Below, in pieces: positions 1-6,212 of a DNA stretch of 20,989 bases. Under the pieces are notes generated by a model. That model did no database searches. It was not told the DNA's origin and saw only the letters and a list, made by a program, of their open reading frames with translations. This stretch comes from Thermoplasmata archaeon. GTDB taxonomy: Archaea > Thermoplasmatota > Thermoplasmata > Thermoplasmatales > Thermoplasmataceae. Position 1 is the first letter of the stretch, and each line of letters starts with the position of its first letter. The position numbers and the translations under genes are program-made. The DNA lies in NCBI GenBank assembly GCA_021833045.1, contig JAKBGP010000011.1, positions 1 to 20,989 on the forward strand, read 5' to 3'.

Positions 1-111
1 CAGCCAGGAAACCTTTTCCGGAGAGACGATCTCACCATTCATCCCATCCATGTACCTATCGAGCCTTGTCTGAGGGTCAGGGATCTGCCTTAGGTCGAAG
101 GTTTCCATCAT
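1..111 (-). CDS. Hypothetical protein, N-terminal 37 residues (runs off left edge)
   Basis: The minus strand reads MMETFDLRQIPDPQT... with no stop up to the window edge, so only the N-terminus is visible and the product is not recognised. The start is well supported: the first ATG (111-109) overlaps the stop of the preceding cistron as ATGA, and a GGAGG element (120-116) lies just upstream. A second ATG follows directly at 108-106 and has more usual spacing from GGAGG. The frame is richer in G+C than the DNA to its right, which suggests resident chromosome rather than island. No domain can be assigned from 37 residues. Confidence 0.6.
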   Translation of the reverse strand, partial: MMETFDLRQIPDPQTRLDRYMDGMNGEIVSPEKVSWL

Positions 112-272
112 TCAACCTCCCTAATAAGATCTGAAAAAGTTTTAGAATCTGAAATATTGCACAGTTCTATTGCAACATGTTCTGGAAACCCTGAATTAAC
201 GAGCTGGAAAAACAAGAAACCTTTATCAAAATCCCAGTGCTCCCGCTCCCTGCGACTCCCCGTTTTTTCTTT
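108..272 (-). pseudogene. C-terminal remnant of a cistron upstream of the 1-111 gene
   Basis: A minus-strand frame is open for 54 residues (reading ...EHWDFDKGFLFFQL... and ending ...FSDLIREVE) and stops at TGA 110-108, overlapping the next gene's ATG. The coupling and protein-like composition suggest the 3' end of a real operon gene. No ATG lies in the frame, and an in-frame TAA at 275-273 closes it on the 5' side. That stop sits exactly where the DNA changes from G+C-rich to strongly A+T-rich, so the 5' part was probably lost or displaced by an insertion or deletion. The family is not recognised. Alternatively this is a short gene starting at an internal TTG. Confidence 0.45.
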
Positions 273-401
273 TTAGAATATTTATTTTTTCATTAATATT
301 ACTATTTTATCAATTGATTGGAAAATAAAATTCCAAAACTCTGCAGTTCATATGGATATTGTTACGTATGATCCATAATTGGTAGAGCGTATATCGCTAT
401 A

Positions 402-410
402 TTTATTAAT
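402..410 (+). promoter_or_regulatory. TATA-like box for the 431 ORF
   Basis: TTTATTAAT is centred about 25 nt before the ATG at 431, and there is no Shine-Dalgarno before that ATG. Transcription would begin at or next to the start codon, as in a leaderless archaeal mRNA. It may also serve the genes from 950 onward, since no clear promoter is visible between 805 and 950. Confidence 0.5.
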
Positions 411-430
411 ATCTGTCTTGTATACAAATA

Positions 431-805
431 ATGGAATCAATGTCTGAAAAATATCTCAATCCGTCGTTTCCATATTCTATTATGAAAAATAGAGAATTCC
501 AAACAAATTTACAAGCTAAAGTATTTAATGGTCGTTCTTCAGGTATATTATTAATTAAACCCAAAAATAAAGGATTTGTGGGGATTGGAATAAAAATTTT
601 TGAGCGAAGAACATTTGAAGTATCAATAAATTACAGATATCAATGTGTTGCTGAGCAACTCAAGAGTGCTATGATCTCCGTGAAGAATACAATGAAGAAA
701 TCCTTCTTTTCAAGATCTCAGCTGATCCTCATGTTCATGGGAAAGGAAGAAAAACCAACTGTACCACTGATAAAGGATGAGATCCCGGCTCATATGATGA
801 CCTGA
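431..805 (+). CDS. Hypothetical protein, possibly chimeric C-terminus
   Basis: The ORF has 124 codons. The start at 431 fits the TATA-like box at 402-410; a second in-frame ATG is at 440. The first 75 or so residues look like a real beta-rich domain (SSGILLIKPKNKGFVGIGIK, then FEVSINYRYQC). No family is recognised and no catalytic motif is seen. From about nucleotide 655 the +2 frame reads as a better protein (the decayed winged-helix gene 655-945), so the last 45-50 residues, with their MKKSFFSRSQ stretch, are probably read out of frame. The gene is therefore likely truncated or fused to remnant DNA. Confidence 0.4.
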   Translation: MESMSEKYLNPSFPYSIMKNREFQTNLQAKVFNGRSSGILLIKPKNKGFVGIGIKIFERRTFEVSINYRYQCVAEQLKSAMISVKNTMKKSFFSRSQLILMFMGKEEKPTVPLIKDEIPAHMMT

Positions 806-945
806 AGGAGCTTGAGGAAATGAAGTTGATAACTCAGAAAATCGAGGAAACAAACAGGCAAAAAGAAAATTATGTGATGCTTACCGAGAAGGGTAACTAA
901 GCACTTGAAGAGAGCAAGGGATTGGAAGATATTGTAAAAAGGTGA
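655..945 (+). pseudogene. Decayed winged-helix regulator-like gene
   Basis: In one frame this stretch reads as a coherent hydrophilic protein (...YDLREEYNEEILLFKISAD..., ...YDDLKELEEMKLIT..., ...ENYVMLTEKGN, ALEESKGLEDIVKR) broken by TGA at 778-780 and TAA at 898-900, ending at TGA 943-945. The string YVMLTEKG followed by ALEE resembles the last strand and helix of a winged helix-turn-helix domain. The 5' part is missing: the frame closes at TGA 652-654, where a different ORF runs in from upstream. Both interruptions can be explained by single substitutions, so this looks like decay rather than indel error. Its 3' end abuts the ribosome-binding region of the 950 gene. Confidence 0.55.
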
Positions 946-949
946 AAAT

Positions 950-1687
950 ATGGGAAAACAGGAAGAAATGAGAAAAATTGCATACGAAATTTTAAAGAAT
1001 GCAAAAGGTCAGGCAATGAAATACGGAGAACTGATTAATAAGGTATCGGAAAAATTAGAGTATAGCAGTATAGAAGTGAGTCATGCATGTTGGAACTTAC
1101 CAAATTATTATGTTGATGTTATTAAACCAGATAGAGGATTAGTTCAAATAAGTCAACAGAATGGTGAGGGCAAACTTAAAGGGAAGGAAATAAGTCATGA
1201 CAAAGAAGAAGCACTATACGAGCCCTTTAGACAATGGCTAATATATGATATGAGTGAATGCACCAGAGCAATTCCATTAGGTGGTAGCAAATTCAAAGAT
1301 AAATGGGGAACTCCAGATGTAATAGGTGTTAGACAAAGCGAGACTGGTGACATCGTCCAGATGCCACCTGAGATAATTTCTGCCGAAATAAAAGTAAACC
1401 CTGCTGAGTTAATTACAGGATTCGGCCAAGCTTGTGCCTATAGACTTTTCAGCCATAAAGTGTATCTAGTTGTACCGTCCAAAGCGAATGGAGCATCAGA
1501 TGATGACCTCTATAGACTCGATATATTATGCCAGTTATTTGGAATTGGTTTAGTTTTATTTTCCAAGCAGAATAACTATGATTTTGAAATAAGGGCTAGA
1601 CCTGTAAAGAATGAACCTGATATGTTTTATGTGAACCGTTATTTAGAATTTGTCAAGAATGATTTATTTAGAAATTATAAGGAATAA
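950..1687 (+). CDS. Winged-helix plus PD-(D/E)XK nuclease-like protein
   Basis: This 245-residue protein has two parts. Residues 5-70 look like a winged helix of the kind fused to restriction enzymes (HARE-HTH-like: MRKIAYEILKNAKG, then YGELINKVSEKL). Residues 85-215 carry a PD-(D/E)XK-type core: an acidic helix (E86, E87, E91), TPDVIGV with D123, AEIKV with E146 and K148, and Q160 in the following helix before a hydrophobic strand VYLVVP. These are the residues expected for a metal-dependent nuclease. The start follows an AGGTGA element at 941-946. It is the first intact gene of a plus-strand group leading into the GHKL ATPase, suggesting a nucleic-acid-cleaving partner. Function is inferred; it could be a binding-only relative. 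Confidence 0.65.
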   Translation: MGKQEEMRKIAYEILKNAKGQAMKYGELINKVSEKLEYSSIEVSHACWNLPNYYVDVIKPDRGLVQISQQNGEGKLKGKEISHDKEEALYEPFRQWLIYDMSECTRAIPLGGSKFKDKWGTPDVIGVRQSETGDIVQMPPEIISAEIKVNPAELITGFGQACAYRLFSHKVYLVVPSKANGASDDDLYRLDILCQLFGIGLVLFSKQNNYDFEIRARPVKNEPDMFYVNRYLEFVKNDLFRNYKE

Positions 1688-1705
1688 AGGGGATTAGATA
1701 ATAAC

Positions 1706-2254
1706 ATGGCAGAATTTCAGCCAACGGAGAGACAGTTAAACCTTATCAAAAGGATGAGGGATGGGTCCCCAGAGAGGGAAGAGACATTCCAGAAGTTCAT
1801 GAAGAACTTGGACAAGGCATCGTTGAATGATCTATCTTTCAGGGAAGTTCCCAGTCTCATACACGAGCTGAGAAGATTAAGGTTGAATCCGAGGGAAACA
1901 ATCTTGATCTGCTTACAACAGGGAAGCAGATAAGTTTCCTTGAGAGTCTCCAGGACACGGATCTGAGAACCGAAACAGTGAAGGAATACCTCAGGAATCA
2001 CGAATATGGTGCCATAAACCACCTGAAGATGAATGAGGCCAGAACTCATAGACAAGATGATGAAAATGCCCAGTGGCACATCTCCAACATCCGATAAGGC
2101 ATCTAGGAAGCAGTTGCAGATCATAAAGAACCTCCAGAACACAGAAAATCAGATTGACATCACGATGGAATTCCTGACAGAGATTAAGAAGACGAACATA
2201 GAGGAACTTTCAAGGAAAGAAGCAAGTTCACTGATAGATAAATTGAAGGATTGA
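1706..2254 (+). pseudogene. Three-repeat helical protein split by two frameshifts
   Basis: Three copies of a unit of about 50 residues follow each other in three successive reading segments. Unit 1 (from TERQLNLIKRM to VPSLIHELRRL) is in the frame opened by ATG 1706. Unit 2 (from TGKQISFLESL to about HLKMNEA) is in the -1 frame from about 1879. Unit 3 (SRKQLQIIKNL to EASSLIDKL) returns to the first frame from about 2035. The consensus is T/S-x-K/R-Q at the start and E-A-S-x-L-I-D-K-L at the end. One missing base near 1880 and one near 2040 would restore a single protein of about 183 residues. It lies 4 nt before the GHKL gene. Function is unknown. Similar KQ...EAS-L-I repeats occur at the ends of some phage and accessory proteins, from memory only. 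Confidence 0.6.
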
Positions 2255-2258
2255 GAAT

Positions 2259-4019
2259 ATGGTTGAAGTACCGAGAGCAAAAATTGGAATTATAGAACTA
2301 ATGGGCAAGAGATTGTATTCCGGCAATATAACATGGCTAAGAGAGTATATACAAAACGCAGTGGATGCGGGAAGTTCAGACTATATTCTAGTTAAGTTAA
2401 CGGAAAATGATCTTGAAATTGAAGATCATGGTAAAGGCATGAGTCATGATGAGGTGATTCAGCAAGCATTCAGCATTGGAGGGTCTCAAAAATTGCCATC
2501 AGACATTGGTGAACTTGGAATAGGTATGTATGCTGGTTCAGGAACGTGTGATAGATTGGTCGTGCTCACAAAGAAAGAAGGATTAAGCCCAGTTCAGGCA
2601 ACTTTAGATTTGGCACTTTATAGACAAATTGCAAGGAAAACCCCGGATATGAGCTTTGAAGATGGCATGAGTAGAATTTTCAAAGTATCTGAATCAAATG
2701 TAAATATTGAACAAAAGAGCTATACAATCATAAGATTTGAAAGCCTCAACAGGGAAACCCTCGTTGAACTATCCAAGGGGAATTTATTGGAGTTTTTTGA
2801 TAGGACAATTGATCTCCCCATTAGTGATACATTTCCTAAAAAAAATGAAGTTGAAAATTTTCTAGGTGAATATAAACGAGACATTAAGGTCATTCTTTCA
2901 ATAGATGGGCAGATCTCCGAACCTAAGAAATTCGAATCTTCAGAGATCACACTAACAGATTCACTTATTATTAATGACATTGTATCTAAAGAGAAGGAAG
3001 TAATAGGAAAAATTTGGGCAATATATAACAAAGATGGCACGCCCCCTCCTGATGCAAGAATTTTAGTGAAAAGGAAGGGGATAACCATAGGGGATGAAAC
3101 ATGCATCGTTTCAAATTTTAAGGCAAAATACTCTCCAAGATTTTATGGTGAAATAGTTGTTCTGGATGATGAAATAGAAATTAATACGAGTAGAGACTGG
3201 TTTGTTCATTCTCAAAGGTTAAGTGATTTTGTATCAAGTGCAACTCCTTTTTTAAACAAATTGTACGATGTTGCTAACACGGATTCAAAGATAGGTAACG
3301 GGATCTTGAATCTAATTCGAGCAACTGAAAAATTAAAGGATAATAAGAAAAATTTAGAGGCAAATGGAAAAAAGGGGGAGGCTGCTGAAGTTGAAAGGAA
3401 AATATCTGAAAACAACGAGAAGTTAGGAATAAAAATCGGAAAGGCAATGGAACAAATTGAAAAACTTAAAGATTTAACTGACTCAACTAATATAAATTCT
3501 ATGAAACTCGAACTTTTGCACAAAGCCATAGATTCGGCAGAAGTCAATAATCTTTTGAATACTAATGATGAAATCAAGGAAATTGTAAAATCGCCGAAGA
3601 AGCATAAAAGTCCAATCCCACAAACTGTGCTAAACTTCCTGAGAGAAAAAATAGTTGAACCGGAACTTGCCAACCGACTCAAAGAGGCAAATGATATGCA
3701 GGGTGCAACCATGAAGGCTTTCATATTTATCGAGCAATTAATGAAAAGGAAACTTGAAATCGAAGAAAATACTCGTATAGAATTGACTGATCTTGTGAAT
3801 TCATTTATGAGAAAGTATAGACCTCCAGATAACAATGGTTTTGACATAAATGATCACATGGAATCTTTCAAAAGGGTTATCTTGGGATTTAACAAATATC
3901 TAAGGAATCCATCTGGGCATACTTTTATGGATGATATGAACAATCCAAGAAGCGTGTATCAACTCATACTTATAGCTGATTTTCTTGTACAATGGATTCA
4001 GCAATGGAATAAAGAGTAA
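2259..4019 (+). CDS. Hsp90-like GHKL ATPase with C-terminal HEPN-like domain
   Basis: This 586-residue protein opens with a GHKL (Bergerat) ATPase domain: N box LREYIQNAVDAG (27-38), G1 box DHGKGM (56-61) and G2 box GELGIGMYAGSG (84-95), arranged as in Hsp90/HtpG. Residues 205-315 resemble an Hsp90-type middle region, including EIEINTSRDWF (305-315). Residues 355-440 are charged and helical, probably coiled coil. Residues 478-586 look like a HEPN four-helix domain with YLRNPSGH (547-554), giving the R-N-x3-H motif (R549, H554) used by HEPN ribonucleases. The start at 2259 lies 4 nt after the preceding stop. Known GHKL proteins of the MORC/MutL-like group associate with restriction genes. Here an ATP-gated RNase effector is inferred. 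Confidence 0.75.
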   Translation: MVEVPRAKIGIIELMGKRLYSGNITWLREYIQNAVDAGSSDYILVKLTENDLEIEDHGKGMSHDEVIQQAFSIGGSQKLPSDIGELGIGMYAGSGTCDRLVVLTKKEGLSPVQATLDLALYRQIARKTPDMSFEDGMSRIFKVSESNVNIEQKSYTIIRFESLNRETLVELSKGNLLEFFDRTIDLPISDTFPKKNEVENFLGEYKRDIKVILSIDGQISEPKKFESSEITLTDSLIINDIVSKEKEVIGKIWAIYNKDGTPPPDARILVKRKGITIGDETCIVSNFKAKYSPRFYGEIVVLDDEIEINTSRDWFVHSQRLSDFVSSATPFLNKLYDVANTDSKIGNGILNLIRATEKLKDNKKNLEANGKKGEAAEVERKISENNEKLGIKIGKAMEQIEKLKDLTDSTNINSMKLELLHKAIDSAEVNNLLNTNDEIKEIVKSPKKHKSPIPQTVLNFLREKIVEPELANRLKEANDMQGATMKAFIFIEQLMKRKLEIEENTRIELTDLVNSFMRKYRPPDNNGFDINDHMESFKRVILGFNKYLRNPSGHTFMDDMNNPRSVYQLILIADFLVQWIQQWNKE

Positions 4020-4048
4020 AATCCTTAATGATTTATTTTAGTATACTG

Positions 4049-4110
4049 AAGGATCCTAAAGGATCCAAAAATTTTAAATTTCTATCATTGTTAAGGATCC
4101 ATGAGGATCC
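4049..4110 (+). promoter_or_regulatory. TATA box flanked by two paired-GGATCC repeats
   Basis: GGATCC occurs four times in 60 bp: 4051-4056, 4061-4066, 4095-4100 and 4105-4110. They form two copies of the 18-mer AAGGATCCnnnAGGATCC (4049-4066 and 4093-4110), identical except at the three central bases. Within each pair the sites are 10 bp apart (one helical turn), and the pairs are offset by 44 bp (about four turns). A TATA-like ATTTTAAATT (4071-4080) lies between them, about 25 nt before the ATG at 4101. One pair thus covers the upstream recognition region and the other the expected transcription start and the start codon. This looks like an operator for a repressor; no dedicated regulator is evident. 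Confidence 0.5.
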
Positions 4111-5234
4111 TATTAGTTGAACCCTCCTATTATTCAAAATACCCTCCCTTAGGACTTTTAAAATTAGGAAAACTTGAGGAAAGAAAATGGAATAATGTTA
4201 ATCTAGTAAATGGAACATCCTCGCTTGATTTTGAACCAGACAAAATATACATAACTTCTCTATTTACATATTCCTGGAAGCCTGTACATGAGGCCATAGA
4301 ATATTATCATAAGCATTTTCCATCAGCAGAAATAAGAGTTGGGGGAATTTATGCGACTCTCATGCCCCAAAATATAAAGAAAACATTTCCATATGTCAAA
4401 GTGCATCTAGGATTAGTGAAAGAGGCGGAAGGAATGCTTCCTGCATATCACCTGTTGAAACAGGTGGAAAAATGGAAGAACTGGGATCGCTCTATTGTAT
4501 TCACTTCCAGAGGATGCATTAGGAAGTGCCAGTTCTGTGTCGTTCCTAAAGTGGAAGGAGGTATGAGGGATGAGAAACCATCCATTCAAGATCTTATGCA
4601 TCCCAACCACAAGAAAGTCACTATATGGGACAATAATTTCCTCGCTTCACCATATGCAAAATCAATGCTCAGGGAGCTCATTGAACAAGGAATAGAAGCT
4701 GATTTCAACCAGGGGCTCGATGCAAGGCTTATGGATGAGGAGACTGCAGGACTCCTTGCAGATGTAAAATCGAAAACTATTCACATGGCTTATGACTGGC
4801 CCTGGGAAGGCCCTTACATAAAGAAGGCTATCAACCTTCTCGGAGATGCAGGATACAAGAAAAAAAATCTGATCTTCTACATGCTTCACAATTTCTGGGA
4901 TGAACAACATAAAAAAGGTGACACACCTGCAGATTTCCTGTTACGGTTAAAGAATCTTATGGAATGGGGGGCATCAGTTTATCCTATGAGATTTATTCCA
5001 CTCAATTCACTAACGAGAACGGGTTATGTGTCACCACTATGGACTGCGGATCAATTGGAGATGGTCGCAGATGCGAGGAGAGTATTAGGTTTTGCCGGCA
5101 CTTGGGTTCCCTATAAGGCATTGGCAGATAAATTCATTCAGGCTGAATCATTTGAATATGCGATGGAGTTGAGGCCTAAACAGGACAAAGATAAAGATTC
5201 TATATTTCCATTGCCGGTTGTTGAGGGGTTTTGA
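4101..5234 (+). CDS. Radical SAM protein with B12-binding-type N-terminal domain
   Basis: The 377-residue protein begins MRILLVEPSY, typical of the Rossmann-like B12-binding domain in front of many radical SAM enzymes (residues 1-115). The 4Fe-4S cluster motif is SRGCIRKCQFC, with C139, C143 and C146 in the CxxxCxxC spacing. Downstream radical SAM barrel strands include VTIWDNNFLASP (173-184) and DFNQGLDARL (201-210). No DxHxxG cobalamin motif is obvious, so cobalamin binding is uncertain. The substrate cannot be read from the sequence. The ATG at 4101 is placed by the TATA box 25 nt upstream, giving a leaderless message. The gene ends 4 nt before a nuclease-like gene with which it probably forms an operon. 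Confidence 0.8.
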   Translation: MRILLVEPSYYSKYPPLGLLKLGKLEERKWNNVNLVNGTSSLDFEPDKIYITSLFTYSWKPVHEAIEYYHKHFPSAEIRVGGIYATLMPQNIKKTFPYVKVHLGLVKEAEGMLPAYHLLKQVEKWKNWDRSIVFTSRGCIRKCQFCVVPKVEGGMRDEKPSIQDLMHPNHKKVTIWDNNFLASPYAKSMLRELIEQGIEADFNQGLDARLMDEETAGLLADVKSKTIHMAYDWPWEGPYIKKAINLLGDAGYKKKNLIFYMLHNFWDEQHKKGDTPADFLLRLKNLMEWGASVYPMRFIPLNSLTRTGYVSPLWTADQLEMVADARRVLGFAGTWVPYKALADKFIQAESFEYAMELRPKQDKDKDSIFPLPVVEGF

Positions 5235-5238
5235 GGGA

Positions 5239-5829
5239 ATGAATTTGAATGATGATAATGAAGATGTCAAATGGTTCTTGAACAAATTACAATGCGCATG
5301 CGAATCGATAGGTAAGGAATATTTCACTTTTCAATCCGCAGTTGAAAATGAAGGCACTATGAAATATAAGGAAAGAGTTTATGCTTATGAATTATACCAT
5401 CAACTCCGTTGTAACCTTTATGATAGAGGTTATACACTTCATGGAGAGTATTTTAAGCACAAAACACCTCTTATTCCGAATAATATTAGAGGCAAAAGTC
5501 CAGATTTAATTGTTCATGTTCCTGAATCCAATTCAGAGAATCTTGCTGTAATTGAAATAAAAAGAGTGGATCCATTTTATAAGAGTGAAGTTATGAAAGA
5601 TCTTAATAAATTATCATCATTTTTAAATAAACCTACTTGTTATAAAATTGGGATTGAACTATTTTTTGGGGAATATGATTTAAACGCATTCAAAAGAAAA
5701 ATTGAAGAATTCCTGATCAACGATCCCAAAATATTTAAAGGCACAAAAGAAAAGATATTACAAAATAGAATTTTGATTTTTCTTCACGGTGGTCCAGGAG
5801 AAAAACCACGAATTGTGAAGTACGGTTAA
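5239..5829 (+). CDS. PD-(D/E)XK nuclease-like protein
   Basis: This protein has 196 residues from ATG 5239. That start is preferred over the upstream TTGs at 5218 and 5221 because GAGGGG (5223-5228) precedes it and the preceding stop is at 5232-5234. The fold looks like PD-(D/E)XK: an acidic helix ERVYAYELYHQLR (E45), then SPDLIVHV (D89) and VIEIKRVD (E106, K108). Residues 120-180 alternate helices with hydrophobic strands (KIGIELFF, RILIFLHGG) as in Vsr- or restriction-like cores. It follows the radical SAM gene closely, so the two are likely co-transcribed and may act on the same nucleic acid. The specific family is not recognised; nuclease activity is inferred. Confidence 0.6.
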   Translation: MNLNDDNEDVKWFLNKLQCACESIGKEYFTFQSAVENEGTMKYKERVYAYELYHQLRCNLYDRGYTLHGEYFKHKTPLIPNNIRGKSPDLIVHVPESNSENLAVIEIKRVDPFYKSEVMKDLNKLSSFLNKPTCYKIGIELFFGEYDLNAFKRKIEEFLINDPKIFKGTKEKILQNRILIFLHGGPGEKPRIVKYG

Positions 5830-6212
5830 AAGCTATATTTTTCCCCCAATTGTCAATCTCAATCATCTTTCGTTTATGTTAAGAGGTTAGCATAATTGAA
5901 CACTTGATTCGGTTTACTTTAATTCTAATCCTCTCCTTGTTAAAGGAGAAAGGTAAAAATCATGACTCCTGATACAAATTAATAACGCTTTCACTTTTCA
6001 AGATCACATTTCTTAGTTTGTTTCAATAATAATTTCCGATGAAAATTCCTGGAAACTAATACATAGGGAACTCTGTTCATTCCACTTATTCTAGGAATTC
6101 AGAATAATGTCAGTTTTCAATAAATTCTATCGAATTGTTCTATTCCATTCTTGCAATTATGAACTTCCCACAATTCAGAAAAATTTAAATGATGTAGGTA
6201 TATTCAATCTTA
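5830..6212 (+). other. Gene-free spacer with a small hairpin
   Basis: No convincing coding frame is seen. A T-run (ATTTTTCCCC, about 5835-5844) just after the nuclease gene could end transcription. A perfect 7-bp hairpin, TCTCCTT-gtta-AAGGAGA, lies at 5932-5949; it is not followed by a T-tract and could be a binding site. The promoter of the next gene is at the right end. Confidence 0.5.
6184..6190 (+). promoter_or_regulatory. TATA box with purine-rich BRE, leaderless TTG gene
   Basis: TTTAAAT is preceded by GAAAAA and is centred 26 nt before the TTG at 6213. The same spacing is seen at 431 and 4101, which supports TTG as the true start despite its rarity. Confidence 0.55.

Noticed and set aside
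778..900. In-frame TGA in 655-945 read as selenocysteine or by recoding
   Set aside because: A second, TAA stop follows and the 5' part of the gene is missing, so decay is the simpler explanation.
3212..3847. Minus-strand 211-codon open frame opposite the GHKL gene
   Set aside because: Its composition (serine, phenylalanine, isoleucine and leucine runs) is that of a mirror of the lysine- and glutamate-rich coiled coil; it has no start signal.
4051..4110. GGATCC cluster as target sites of the local restriction system
   Set aside because: The only recognised system here is type I, which recognises bipartite asymmetric sites, not a 6-bp palindrome.
4101..5234. Radical SAM protein as a prokaryotic viperin
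   Set aside because: The motif GCIRKCQFC, the B12-binding-type N-terminus and the DFNQGLDARL strand do not match viperin, which lacks such a domain.
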